From Rhizobium mongolense subsp. loessense (GTDB taxonomy: Bacteria; Pseudomonadota; Alphaproteobacteria; Rhizobiales; Rhizobiaceae), in contig NZ_FMTM01000001.1 of the NCBI RefSeq assembly GCF_900099775.1, positions 372,001 to 436,000 on the forward strand: a stretch of DNA of 64,000 nucleotides. Reading direction: 5' to 3'. Each line of letters begins with the position of its first letter. Positions within the stretch are counted from its first letter, which is position 1. Under the pieces are notes generated by a model. That model was not told where the DNA came from and did no database searches. It saw only the letters and a program-made list of their open reading frames with translations. Shown piece after piece: positions 17,443 through 26,260 of the stretch. The position numbers and the translations under genes are program-made.

Positions 17443-19782
17443 ATGGCGATCGTCATTACTTCCATCCTTTTTCTTTTCATCGGACTGGTTCTTAGCGGCG
17501 GCGGGCTGTGGCTCGTGACGCTCGGCGGCAGCGTATTCTATTTGTTTGCAGGCTTGATGTTCCTTATCACCGCAGCGTTGCTTTTTATGCGCAAGGCCAT
17601 GGCGCTCTGGATCTATGCGATACTGGTTGCCGTGGCGCTCATCTGGGCGGTGTGGGAAGTCGGGTTCGACTGGTGGCAGCTCGGGCCGCGCGGCGGCTTG
17701 ATCATTCTGCTCGGGCTTTGGCTATTGACGCCGTGGATCCGAAGGCCGCTCGGGTTTTCGAGCCCGAGCGGCCTTCCCTACCCTGCCAATCCCTGGCCGC
17801 TCGCCGTGCCGGTGATCATCGCCATTCTTGTTGCCGGTTTTTCGATGACGACCGATCCGCATGATCTTGCCGGCGATCTTCCCAGCGAGGTCGTGGCGGC
17901 CGCGCCGCCCTTCGGCGGCAATGTGCCGGACGGCGAGTGGCATCAATATGGCCGCACGCCTTTCGGCCAGCGCTATTCGCCGCTCGACCAGATCAACAAG
18001 GACAATGTGAAGGATTTAAAGATCGCCTGGGAGTACCAGACCGGCGACGTGAAGCGGCCCGACGATATCGGCGAGACGACCTATCAGGTGACGCCGCTCA
18101 AAGTCGGCGACACGCTCTATCTTTGCACACCGCACAACTGGGCGATCGCGCTCGACGCCAAGACCGGAAAGGAGAAATGGAAATATGACGCCAATTCCGG
18201 CATGAACCCGGACCGGCAGCACCAGACCTGCCGCGGGGTGACCTACTATGCCGATCCGGCCGTCGCGGCCGGCCAGCCCTGCGCCGCACGGGTCTATCTG
18301 CCGACGTCCGATGCACGGCTGATTGCGCTCGATGCAGCTGACGGCAAAATCTGCGAAACTTTTGCCGACAAGGGCGTTCTGCATCTGGAGACCGGCATGA
18401 AATACAACCCGGCCGGCTATTATTACTCCACCTCGCCGCCGGTCGCGGTCGCCGGCAAGCTCATCATCGGCGGTGCCGTCAACGACAACTATTCGACCCA
18501 GGAGCAATCCGGCGTCATCCGCGCCTTCGACATCAACACCGGCGTACTCCTCTGGAACTGGGATTCTGGCAACCCGGATCAGACCGCGCCCCTGCCCGAA
18601 GGCCAGACCTACGTCACCAACTCGCCGAACAGCTGGTCCGTCTTCAGTGTCGATGAAGGGCTTGGCTCCGTCTATATCCCGCTCGGCAACCAGGTGCCGG
18701 ACCAACTCGGCATGAACCGCAGCGCCAATGTCGAAAAGTTCTCCTCCTCCGTCGTGGCGCTCGACATCAATACGGGCCAGCTGAAATGGGTGCAGCAGTT
18801 CGTCCACCACGACCTCTGGGATATGGACGTGCCGGCGCAGCCCGTGCTCTTCGACATGACGAAGCCGGACGGCAGCGTCGTTCCGGCTCTCGTGGCCCCG
18901 ACGAAGCAGGGCGACATCTACGTACTCGACCGGCGCACCGGCGAGGCGATCATTCCCTTCAAGGAAATCCCGGCGCCCGGCGGCGCGATTCCCGAAGACC
19001 ATACGGCGCCGACGCAGCCGATCTCCGACCTCAGCTTCTCGCCCGATCCGCTGAAGGAAAAGGACATGTGGGGGATCACGCTGATCGACCAGCTCGCCTG
19101 CCGCATCGCCTTTCACCGCTACAAATACGAAGGCCGCTATACGCCACCTTCGTTGGAGGGAACGATCGTCTATCCGGGCAATTTCGGCACCTTCAACTGG
19201 GGCAGCGTCGCGGTCGATCCGGAGCGGCAGATCATGTTCGGCATGCCGACTTATTTGGCCTTCACCTCGAGGCTCGTTCCGGCCGCCGCGATTCCCCCGC
19301 GCGGCCAGGACGAAAAGGGCAGCGAGCAGGGCCTGAACCGCAATGACGGGGCACCTTACGGCGTGTTCATGGGACCGCTCCTCGGCCCGCTCCAAATCCC
19401 CTGCCAGGCGCCGCCATGGGGCTATGTCGCGGGCGTCGATCTCCGGACCGGCAAGATCGCCTATATGCACAAAAACGGCACCGTGCACGACATGACGCCG
19501 CTGCCGCTTCCCTTCAAGGTTGGCGTGCCCGGTATCGGCGGGCCGATACTCACCAAGGGCGGCGTCGCCTTCCTCGGCGCTGCCGTCGACAACTACCTGC
19601 GCGCCTACGACGCCACCAACGGCAACCAGCTCTGGGAAGCGCGTCTCCCAGCCGGCGGTCAGGCGACGCCGATGACTTATACGGCCAGCGACAACAAGCA
19701 ATATGTCGTCATGGTTGCCGGCGGGCATGGGTCGGTGGGGACGAAGCCCGGCGATTACGTGATCGCTTATACGCTGCCGTAG
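17443..19782 (+). CDS. gcd: membrane-bound PQQ-dependent glucose dehydrogenase
   Basis: Oxidises glucose (or related sugars, quinate or shikimate) to the lactone on the periplasmic side and passes electrons to ubiquinone. The 779-residue protein starts with five transmembrane helices (residues about 1-140), then the eight-bladed quinoprotein propeller with the NVPDGEWHQYGRTPFGQRYSPL entry and tryptophan-docking segments (LKIAWEYQTGD, GKEKWKYDAN, QLKWVQQFVHHDLWD). The cysteine in TCRGVTYY and DQLACRIAFHR are family positions. No PQQ biosynthesis genes lie in the window, so activity depends on genes elsewhere or on external PQQ. The start has AGCGGGAGA upstream. Confidence 0.93.
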   Translation: MAIVITSILFLFIGLVLSGGGLWLVTLGGSVFYLFAGLMFLITAALLFMRKAMALWIYAILVAVALIWAVWEVGFDWWQLGPRGGLIILLGLWLLTPWIRRPLGFSSPSGLPYPANPWPLAVPVIIAILVAGFSMTTDPHDLAGDLPSEVVAAAPPFGGNVPDGEWHQYGRTPFGQRYSPLDQINKDNVKDLKIAWEYQTGDVKRPDDIGETTYQVTPLKVGDTLYLCTPHNWAIALDAKTGKEKWKYDANSGMNPDRQHQTCRGVTYYADPAVAAGQPCAARVYLPTSDARLIALDAADGKICETFADKGVLHLETGMKYNPAGYYYSTSPPVAVAGKLIIGGAVNDNYSTQEQSGVIRAFDINTGVLLWNWDSGNPDQTAPLPEGQTYVTNSPNSWSVFSVDEGLGSVYIPLGNQVPDQLGMNRSANVEKFSSSVVALDINTGQLKWVQQFVHHDLWDMDVPAQPVLFDMTKPDGSVVPALVAPTKQGDIYVLDRRTGEAIIPFKEIPAPGGAIPEDHTAPTQPISDLSFSPDPLKEKDMWGITLIDQLACRIAFHRYKYEGRYTPPSLEGTIVYPGNFGTFNWGSVAVDPERQIMFGMPTYLAFTSRLVPAAAIPPRGQDEKGSEQGLNRNDGAPYGVFMGPLLGPLQIPCQAPPWGYVAGVDLRTGKIAYMHKNGTVHDMTPLPLPFKVGVPGIGGPILTKGGVAFLGAAVDNYLRAYDATNGNQLWEARLPAGGQATPMTYTASDNKQYVVMVAGGHGSVGTKPGDYVIAYTLP

Positions 19783-19927
19783 GCACTACCGGGGTTGGGT
19801 GCCGCTGGGTATGCGACCTCCCACTTCAAGCCGCAAAATTCAACACCGCCTCCTTCAGCACAATCTGAAATGGAAATGAAAGCCCTGTGCATGTTTTTCC
19901 GCCCATGGTCTGCTGCAGTCTTTAAGG

Positions 19928-20363
19928 GTGTCTCTTGATGGAATTCGGTGGAAGCATTCGAAGCCTTCAGTCCCTATAACCGCACGGGAGCGCAATGCGT
20001 CAAACCAGAGCGGCGGCGGACTGCAGCTGGGCTATACGGCGGCTTCCATTTCCATCGACACGACGACTGCCGAGGAAACCGAGGCCGATATCGCCGACAA
20101 GAAACACCATACCGAGTCGTTCGACGGGTTGCACGGGTAAGCCGGCAAGACACCGGACACAATTATCCGCGAGCGCGGTCTCAAGGGACCCGGTATACGC
20201 GAGTGACCTTACCGCCATGCCGCCTGAGGAACGCGACGCAAGCGAAAAGCAGATTGCCGAGACGATCAAGCGCGAGCTTCCCGGCATCGACAGCGCAGAC
20301 GATACCGAGAACACCGTTTCCGGGTCTCAGGCGGCCGACATCCATGGCAAACAGACCGCCTAA
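19928..20363 (+). pseudogene. decayed small gene (stop and frameshift)
   Basis: Three reading-frame pieces fit one protein. The first runs to TESFDGLHG and then hits TAA at 20138-20140. The same frame continues AGKTPDTIIRERGLKGPGIRE to a TGA at 20202-20204. A +1 shift is needed to continue into ASDLTAMPPEERDASEKQIAE and the end GSQAADIHGKQTA at 20363. Composition (acidic, TTTAEETEAD, many Asp/Glu) suggests a small cytoplasmic protein of unknown family. One stop and one frameshift make it a probable pseudogene. Sequencing error is possible for one of them, not both. Confidence 0.65.
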
Positions 20364-20385
20364 GTTCGCAAACTGATTCAAGACG

Positions 20386-20415
20386 ATGCGGCGGAAAATC
20401 ATATCTCCGCCGCAT
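20386..20415. terminator. hairpin between the pseudogene and bla
   Basis: ATGCGGCGGA (20386-20395) pairs with TCCGCCGCAT (20406-20415) around a 10-nt loop, followed by GCTTTTG on the plus strand. The 10-bp perfect stem between convergent units would stop transcription from the plus side. The minus side has no good T tract. Confidence 0.7.
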
Positions 20416-20432
20416 GCTTTTGAATTTGCTGA

Positions 20433-21323
20433 TTATCCCGTCATGCCCGCGACGATCTTCGCGACTTCGACAAAGACGGGGTTCAACTCCTTCACCGGCG
20501 CCGTTGCCTCGGCGATATAGGTCGTCACAAGAATTGGGCCGCGGCCCTTCGGCCAGATGATGGCGATGTCAGCAGCACTACCATTATCGCCTGTTCCGGT
20601 CTTGTCGCCCACCTTCCACGCTCGCGGCAGACCGGCGCGAAGACGTGCATCGCCGGTGGTGTTCGCCAGCATCCATTCGATCAGCTTTTCGCGTGAAGGC
20701 TCCGACAGCACCGAGCCGAGCGCGAGGTTGCCGAGCGTGTCGAGCATCGCGTCCGGGGTCGTCGTGTCGCGCGGATCGCCTTTCTTGCCCTCGTTCAGCG
20801 CCGTCTCCCAGCGATCGAGGCGGGTCGCGCGGTCGCCGATCGAGCGCAGCCATTTGGTGAGCGCTTTCGGGCCTCCGACGCTTTCAAGCAATAGATTGCC
20901 GGCGGTATTGTCGCTCAGCGTAATCGCCGCCTTGCAAAGATCGCCGACGCTCATCCCCTCCCCGCCGACGTGTTTTTCCGTTTCCGGCGAATATGAGACG
21001 AGCTTTTCCTGGTTATAGATCACGCGGCGCTCGAGATTCTCCTCGCCCTTGTCGACGCGCGAAAGCACCATGGCCGAGGCGAGCACCTTGAAGGTGCTAC
21101 ACATCGGGAAACGTTCGGTCTCGCGATAGCCGAGCGTGACCTTTGTTTCGGTGTCGATGACGGAAATGCCGAGCCTGCCGCCGGTGCGCTTTTCAAGCTC
21201 CGCCAACCGGTGTTCAATGTCGTCATCGGTTTCAGAGGCGCGGGCGAACGAGGCAAGGGAAAGTGCGGGAAAGAGCATCGCCGTCTTCAAGATCGTGCGG
21301 CGATGGACTGGAAAATCATTCAT
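20433..21323 (-). CDS. bla: class A beta-lactamase
   Basis: Serine beta-lactamase that hydrolyses penicillins or cephalosporins in the periplasm. From ATG at 21323 the protein has 296 residues. HRRTILKTAMLFP near residues 7-19 looks like a Tat signal with an ALSLASFARA cleavage region. Catalytic motifs are all present: STFK at 76-79, SDN at 137-139, ETALN at 173-177 (the Glu166 loop) and KTG at 241-243. It is the chromosomal type common in rhizobia. No ampR-like regulator lies next to it. Its neighbours are the pseudogene and dmeF, so context says nothing about induction. Confidence 0.93.
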   Translation of the reverse strand: MNDFPVHRRTILKTAMLFPALSLASFARASETDDDIEHRLAELEKRTGGRLGISVIDTETKVTLGYRETERFPMCSTFKVLASAMVLSRVDKGEENLERRVIYNQEKLVSYSPETEKHVGGEGMSVGDLCKAAITLSDNTAGNLLLESVGGPKALTKWLRSIGDRATRLDRWETALNEGKKGDPRDTTTPDAMLDTLGNLALGSVLSEPSREKLIEWMLANTTGDARLRAGLPRAWKVGDKTGTGDNGSAADIAIIWPKGRGPILVTTYIAEATAPVKELNPVFVEVAKIVAGMTG

Positions 21324-21400
21324 GAAATCACTCCGGCTCAATCAACAGCCAAAGAGCTATGCCGCGATTGTGGCGCCTTGTCGTCGCCTTTGCGGCGTCA

Positions 21401-22321
21401 TCAGGCCGCCTGCAATTGCGTGACCTCGACGGTCACGTGCGAGAGCTCGTCCAGGATTTCGAGCTTCGCCTTGTAGAAAGCAGGCTCGCGCGGCTCGGAC
21501 GTCGCGACGGCGACGATCGCGGCGTGATGGCCGGGGCCAAGCTGCCAGACATGCAGGTCCGTGATGCGGTCGCTGCCGGTTTCGATCACCTTGCGGATTT
21601 CTCCTGGCAGCTCCTCGCCGTCTGCGATCGCATCGAGCAGCACGCGGCCGGAGGACTTCATCAGGCCCCAGGACCATTGCGCGATGATGAAGCCGCCGAC
21701 GATGCCCATCAGCGGATCGAGCCAGAGCCAGCCGTAAAGGCTGCCGAAGGAAAGGGCCGCAATCGCGAGTACGGAGGTCAGCGCATCGGCGAGGACATGG
21801 GTGTAGGCGGCGCGTATGTTGTTGTCGACGGCTCCGCCGTGGTGATGATGGTGGCTGTGCCCGTGGTGATGGCCGTTATCCTTCAACAGCCAGGCGCTGA
21901 CGAGATTGACGGCAAGGCCGATGACGGCGACGCCGATCGCCTGGGCGAAGCTGATGGGAACCGGATTGGCGATGCGCATAACGCTCTCCCAGGCCATCAG
22001 CAGTGCGATCACGGCGAGAATGATGGCGCTTGCGAAACCCGCCAGATCCCCTAGCTTGCCGGTGCCAAAGGTAAAGCGCGGATTGCGGGCCTGCTTGCGG
22101 GCATAGAGATAGGCAACGGCGGAGATCAGAAGCGCACTGGCATGCGTCGACATGTGCCATCCGTCGGCGACGAGCGCCATGGAGCCGAATATTGTGCCGG
22201 CGCCGATTTCCACGACCATCATCACCGCCGTCAGCGCGATCACGAACCAGACGCGGCGCTCGTTGCGCTGGTGGCCGGCACCCAGGAAGACATGGTCATG
22301 CTCCAGCGTTTGTGTACTCAT
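21401..22321 (-). CDS. dmeF: CDF family Co2+/Ni2+ efflux protein DmeF
   Basis: The 306-residue cation diffusion facilitator carries the metal-site motifs DGWHMSTH (53-60) and HVLADA (175-180), six transmembrane helices and a histidine-rich cytoplasmic loop (residues 151-161, nine histidines) between helices 4 and 5. The C-terminal domain ends in ELSHVTVEV. DmeF exports Co2+ and Ni2+ from the cytoplasm in exchange for protons. dmeR lies 20 bases upstream on the same strand, making the known dmeRF operon of rhizobia. The start codon is ATG at 22321 with AAGGAG upstream. Confidence 0.95.
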   Translation of the reverse strand: MSTQTLEHDHVFLGAGHQRNERRVWFVIALTAVMMVVEIGAGTIFGSMALVADGWHMSTHASALLISAVAYLYARKQARNPRFTFGTGKLGDLAGFASAIILAVIALLMAWESVMRIANPVPISFAQAIGVAVIGLAVNLVSAWLLKDNGHHHGHSHHHHHGGAVDNNIRAAYTHVLADALTSVLAIAALSFGSLYGWLWLDPLMGIVGGFIIAQWSWGLMKSSGRVLLDAIADGEELPGEIRKVIETGSDRITDLHVWQLGPGHHAAIVAVATSEPREPAFYKAKLEILDELSHVTVEVTQLQAA

Positions 22322-22341
22322 CGCGCGCTCCTTCGCTCTCT

Positions 22342-22614
22342 TCAGCGGATATAGGTCCGCAGCACTTGCGAAATTTCCTCGACCGCCTCGGCGCGGGCCC
22401 TCTCGTCGGCCGCATGCAGCACGTGCTCGTGTAGGTGATCCTCCAGCACCTCGCCGGTCAACCCGTTCAGCGCGCCGCGGATCGAGGCCAGCAGCTGCAA
22501 GATGTCACCACAGGGGCGCTCGGCCTCCAGAGCGCGCTCGACGGCTTCCAGCTGGCCCTTGAGGCGGCTGACGCGGGCGATGAGCTTTTTGCTGTGACGG
22601 CTGGTGTGCGACAA
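22342..22614 (-). CDS. dmeR: RcnR/CsoR family Ni/Co-responsive repressor DmeR
   Basis: The 90-residue all-helical repressor has the exact RcnR metal fingerprint: His3 (MSH), Cys35 (RPCGDI), His60 and His64 (LEDHLHEHV). Without metal it should bind the G6-tract operator upstream and repress dmeRF. Ni or Co binding releases it. It lacks the second cysteine of copper-type CsoR. The start codon is TTG at 22614-22612, read as methionine. The nearest ATG is out of frame, and GGCGGA precedes the TTG. Length and layout match the family. Confidence 0.93.
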   Translation of the reverse strand: MSHTSRHSKKLIARVSRLKGQLEAVERALEAERPCGDILQLLASIRGALNGLTGEVLEDHLHEHVLHAADERARAEAVEEISQVLRTYIR

Positions 22615-22630
22615 GGGTTTCCGCCATTTT

Positions 22631-22650
22631 TAGTATAGGGGGGTATAGTA
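22631..22650. promoter_or_regulatory. DmeR operator (AT-flanked G6 tract)
   Basis: TAGTATA, GGGGGG and TATAGTA occur in tandem, 17 to 36 bases upstream of the dmeR TTG. On the coding strand this reads as an AT-rich element around a C6 tract, the type 2 site bound by RcnR/CsoR-family repressors. It lies where a promoter would be, so repression of dmeRF by DmeR in the absence of metal is expected. Confidence 0.85.
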
Positions 22651-23022
22651 TATGCAGCGACAGCGAAAGGGAAGTGTATCTTTGGTTTCCATGTGATGTT
22701 CGACGTGCGGAACGGCAAAGACCGCGTTGCTGACCGGCGCTGCCTCGTCCTTCCCGCCCTCATTCCCGTCCTTTGTGAAAGGAATGCGGAGCGTATGGGA
22801 TGGCTTTCTGCTGGCAAAAGGCACGCATTCAACGGATCCATGCCGCCACGGCGGCGGCGAGGGGGTGATCCTTCGGGGCCCTGAGCCTTCGTTTTCGGGC
22901 ATCTCAGGATGTGGGCCGATGCAAGCCCGCAGGGCGCAGCCTCGAAGGACGAGGCGGGTGATGGGGTGCGGTTTTCTTTACGTCCCCATCAACCGGCTTG
23001 ATGAGCCCGCGGCTTGGGAACG
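22651..23022. other. intergenic region rich in repeat fragments
   Basis: Two repeat-like stretches were seen: RIME-like words (CCTCATTCCCGTCCTTTGTG, AAAGGAATGCGG) near 22757-22792 and a REP-like copy at about 22892-22955. The remainder (22960-23022) is short. No ORF here is credible. Confidence 0.45.
22892..22955. repeat. REP-like palindromic element
   Basis: Contains GCATCTCAGGATG, GCAAGCCCGCAGGGCGCAGC and CCTCGAAGGACGAGG, which in the reverse orientation match the flank of the IS110 element at 11394-11431. The arms GCCCGCAGGGC can fold. This is the intact copy of the motif. Confidence 0.5.
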
Positions 23023-24852
23023 CTACAACGTCTTCGCACCCGCCATCTTGGTGAACACCTGCACGCGCTTCCAGCGCAGCGTGCCGGGCTTGTATTTCTT
23101 CAGCCACTCCTGGGTCTCGCTCTCGTCCAGGAAGAGGCTCGCACTGGTGTCGGCCGAGGCATTCGCTTGGCCATCGCTCCGCCCGGCCATGACCTCCTGG
23201 ATCGAGCGGAAATAATAGTGGTTGAAGAGCCGGTTGAACTCGGTGAAGTAGATGTCGGCCACGCGTTCGCTGCCGCGGATCAGCAGCATATTCTCGTCGT
23301 TGTCGTTGGTGGAAGCTTCTGAAAAATTCGCCGAACCGGACACGACGATCGGGTCGGCGCCGAGCGGGTCCTTCAACAGAAATTTCGAGTGGACGTAAGC
23401 CACATGCTGGTTGAGCCCGAGCGCCCGGGCATTGGTTTCCCTCGTCCACTGGTAGACCGGATCGCGCAGGAACGATCCCCAGGCCTGATAGACGTTGTGT
23501 TTCGCATTCAGCGGCACGAAGGGATCGCTGGCACGGGGATTGGGCTTGTCCTGCTTTTCCAAGAGCAGGAAGATCACGGGGCGCTGCGGCATCTCTGCTT
23601 CCGTGTTGTCGACCAGCGCCGTCTTGAATTTCTTGCCGATGCCGAACGCAAGCGTGATGCCGCCGTAATCGGTAGAGGAATCGAGTGCGTCGACATACAT
23701 GTCGAGCACCTTGCTTCCTGACCGCGGGCTGAAGACGCTCGATACGCCTTTCGGAATATTCTCCCAGTCCACCGGAATCGGCGCCAGCCCCATCACGGCT
23801 TCGCGATAGGCCTTGCGCTTGGCATCGGATAAGGCTCTGCTTTCGCCCTCAACTGCGCCCGGATCGCTTTCGAGCGTCTTCCAGTAAGCCTCAAAGGCCG
23901 CAGCAACATCCGAATTGCGCACCCAATGGCCGACATTCGTCTGCCCGTGGATGCCGCCCGGCGACATGTTGGTCGAGCCTGTCCAGACTTCCGCCGGCTT
24001 CTGCGCAGCACCTTTCAGCAGGACCAGGAACTTGTTGTGCTGGATGTTGTTCGGATTGTTTTCCCGCCAGCGGGCAATCGTCGTCGCCGGAAGCCCGGCG
24101 TCCTTGACCATAGCCTTGTTGTCCTCGCGCGGAAAGCTCGGATGGAACTTGCCCTTGCTGTCGGTGTGTTCATTGATCTTCGCGTCGAGGATGAGCTTTA
24201 CCACGACGCCACGATCGATGGCGGCCTTCAGGCGCTCGGCGACCGGCAGATAACGGAATTCGTAGAAGCATCCGAGGAGGGTGTCGCCGGCCTGCGCCTG
24301 ATCGATGAACCTGAAAAGCGCCTCGTCGAGGTCGCGGCTCAGCCACTGCATCGCTTCAAGACGCTTCTCCGCCGGCTGCAGATCGTCAGGCTTTTCGTTG
24401 CCGAAGCGGCGTTGATAGGCCTGGCTGCTGGCAACCCCGCGGTTGAAGAAGATATCGTGCTCAAGCTCCGTAAAGAGCGGCTCAGTCCTGACCACGATCT
24501 TCACCAGCGGCGCGTTGCGATCGATGTTCTTCGGCTTGCCTTTCAGCGGATGGAAGAAATATTCGTATCGACGGTCGGGCTTTGCCGTGAAGTCGTCCCA
24601 GACGAAACTCTGCACGGGGTGATCGTAGGTCGTGACGACCGTTTTGTCGTCCGGCTGCGGGATGACGCTTGCGAAGACCTTCATGCCATACACGAAATAG
24701 CGCTGGTTTTCGGTGGGGTCGTAACGCTCGACCGCGAAACCGAGCAGGCCTTTCGTATCGGCATTTTGGTAGTCGACGGCGAATGAGACGGTGTTGACAC
24801 CGGTGACCGCAAAAATGCGATATCCTTCAACTTCCTTGGAAACGAAACGCAT
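23023..24852 (-). CDS. phospholipase D-like protein with two HKD motifs
   Basis: A 609-residue protein with the duplicated HxK catalytic motif: IQHNKFLVLLKG followed by VWTGSTNMSPGG, and YVHSKFLLKDPLGADPIVVSGSANFS. These two halves define the PLD superfamily (phospholipase D, cardiolipin synthase, nucleases). The first about 130 residues are a poorly conserved beta-rich part without a signal peptide or membrane segment. Substrate unknown. The two HKD copies are well separated and both keep His, Lys and the following Asp or Ser-Asn elements, so it is probably active. It is monocistronic, divergent from the GNAT/PfpI pair. Confidence 0.88.
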   Translation of the reverse strand: MRFVSKEVEGYRIFAVTGVNTVSFAVDYQNADTKGLLGFAVERYDPTENQRYFVYGMKVFASVIPQPDDKTVVTTYDHPVQSFVWDDFTAKPDRRYEYFFHPLKGKPKNIDRNAPLVKIVVRTEPLFTELEHDIFFNRGVASSQAYQRRFGNEKPDDLQPAEKRLEAMQWLSRDLDEALFRFIDQAQAGDTLLGCFYEFRYLPVAERLKAAIDRGVVVKLILDAKINEHTDSKGKFHPSFPREDNKAMVKDAGLPATTIARWRENNPNNIQHNKFLVLLKGAAQKPAEVWTGSTNMSPGGIHGQTNVGHWVRNSDVAAAFEAYWKTLESDPGAVEGESRALSDAKRKAYREAVMGLAPIPVDWENIPKGVSSVFSPRSGSKVLDMYVDALDSSTDYGGITLAFGIGKKFKTALVDNTEAEMPQRPVIFLLLEKQDKPNPRASDPFVPLNAKHNVYQAWGSFLRDPVYQWTRETNARALGLNQHVAYVHSKFLLKDPLGADPIVVSGSANFSEASTNDNDENMLLIRGSERVADIYFTEFNRLFNHYYFRSIQEVMAGRSDGQANASADTSASLFLDESETQEWLKKYKPGTLRWKRVQVFTKMAGAKTL

Positions 24853-25076
24853 GATGCCCCTCCATAAAAGCGTTCGTCTGGAATGTCGGATCGTCTACAT
24901 AAGGCTGCAGCGCCACGCTAAACAACTTAACAGATAGTATGCACGATTGATGACGCCCCATTGACAAATCGCGCGTTCTGGAGAATCTATCGCGCATGAT
25001 CAACAACGCGCACATCACCAGCACGTATTTTTGGCTGTACCTGTAAAGGGCGGCCGGACAGATCATATTGTCAACA

Positions 25077-25096
25077 AGCCGCCGTCAGGCGGCTTT
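25077..25096 (+). terminator. intrinsic terminator in a divergent intergenic region
   Basis: AAGCCGCC (25077-25084) and GGCGGCTT (25089-25096) enclose the tetraloop GTCA, followed by TGTTGTAAT. It stands between two genes transcribed away from it, so it ends neither. A short leader RNA or small RNA from about 24990 would explain it. Confidence 0.65.
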
Positions 25097-25149
25097 GTTG
25101 TAATCGGCAGCGTCCTGACGGCAGAATACCAAACAAGGACGCGAAGGCC

Positions 25150-25644
25150 ATGATTGCAACCGAAGACAGCGAAATTTCATTGATCCGCCCCCCGGTGGTG
25201 ACGATCCGCACGGCAAAGCCGCGGGACCTGCCGGCCATCAACGAGATGATCGCCCTGCTTGCCGCCCATCACGGCGATGCGGCGATCGCCACGCCCGATC
25301 AGCTGGAACGCGACCTTTTCGGCCCGGTTCCGTGGATCACGGCGCTGGTGGCCGAAACCGGCGACGGGCTGATCGGTTACGCTATCCTGGTGCCGCTCTA
25401 CAGGGCGCAGGAAGGCAAGCGTGGCATGGACCTGCACCACCTCTTCGTGCGCGACGGCCATCGCGGCCACGGCATCGGCCAGCACCTCGTCAACCGCGCC
25501 CGCGAAACCGCGAGGAATGCCGGCTGCGACTACCTTTCGGTGAGTGCGGCGACCGGAAACATCCAGGCACATCGTTTCTACCAGCATATGGACTTCACCC
25601 CTCGCCCGGTCACCGGCATGCGCTATATGCAGGCGCTGGCTTGA
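25150..25644 (+). CDS. GNAT family N-acetyltransferase
   Basis: A 164-residue acetyltransferase. The core strand MDLHHLFVRDGHRGHGIGQHLVNRARETARNAGC carries the acetyl-CoA loop GHRGHGIG near residue 104. The last part, ATGNIQAHRFYQHMDFTPRP, is the typical C-terminal strand and helix. It starts with a short acidic segment followed by TIRTAKPRDLPAINEMIALLAAHHGD. The substrate is unknown. The PfpI gene follows after 34 bases, so the two probably share one transcript. Confidence 0.88.
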   Translation: MIATEDSEISLIRPPVVTIRTAKPRDLPAINEMIALLAAHHGDAAIATPDQLERDLFGPVPWITALVAETGDGLIGYAILVPLYRAQEGKRGMDLHHLFVRDGHRGHGIGQHLVNRARETARNAGCDYLSVSAATGNIQAHRFYQHMDFTPRPVTGMRYMQALA

Positions 25645-25678
25645 GCGCCAGCCGCTCCAACGAACGAGGGAGAGACAC

Positions 25679-26257
25679 ATGACACGGCTTGCTGTGGTTC
25701 TGACGGAGGCTTTCGCGGACTGGGAGGTCGGGCAGCTGACGGCTTCCGCCCGCACCGAATTCGGCTTCGACGTGGTGACGGCGGCGCCCGGTGGCACCGA
25801 GGTGCAGTCCATGGGCGGCCTGCGGGTGACGCCCGATACAGCGGCCGAAACGCTGCGGGCCGAGGCTTTCGACGGCCTGGTGCTTTGCGGCGGCATGATC
25901 TGGGAGACCGAGAAGGCGCCGGATCTAAAGCCCGTCATCGACGATTTCTTGGCCCGCGGCAAACTGGTTGCGGGGATCTGCGGCGCAACGCTGGCGCTTG
26001 CCAAGGCGGGCGCGCTGAACAATGCGGCGCATACCAGCAATGCCTTGCGTTTCATCGCCGACCTGCCCGGCTATTCCGGGCATGCGCATTACAAGGACGC
26101 GCCGGCGGCGGTGCGCGACGGGATGCTCGTCACCGCCCCCGGTTCCGCCCCCACCACCTTTGCCGCCGAAATCTACCGGGCCCTCGACTTCCGCAATGAG
26201 GATCTCGACCAGTATCTTTTAATGTTTGGCGCGGAGCACCAGCCGAAGGCGGCGTGA
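25679..26257 (+). CDS. DJ-1/PfpI superfamily protein
   Basis: A 192-residue class I glutamine-amidotransferase-like protein with the nucleophile elbow AGICGAT (Cys near residue 100), the ADWEVGQL strand-turn near residue 14 and the LVLCGGMIWE motif near residue 67. Family members include proteases, chaperones and glyoxalases, so the exact reaction is open. The ATG at 25679 has GAGGGAGAGA upstream. The ORF could be read back to 25544, but that overlaps the GNAT gene in another frame. Likely co-transcribed with the acetyltransferase. Confidence 0.88.
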   Translation: MTRLAVVLTEAFADWEVGQLTASARTEFGFDVVTAAPGGTEVQSMGGLRVTPDTAAETLRAEAFDGLVLCGGMIWETEKAPDLKPVIDDFLARGKLVAGICGATLALAKAGALNNAAHTSNALRFIADLPGYSGHAHYKDAPAAVRDGMLVTAPGSAPTTFAAEIYRALDFRNEDLDQYLLMFGAEHQPKAA

Positions 26258-26260
26258 GGC

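Noticed and set aside
18016-19728. Antisense ORF of 570 codons in gcd
   Set aside because: It follows from codon bias of gcd. No motif or start signal.
22631-22650. G6 tract as a sequencing artefact or quadruplex
   Set aside because: It is flanked by symmetric AT-rich blocks and matches RcnR-type operators next to dmeR, so a regulatory function is the better reading.
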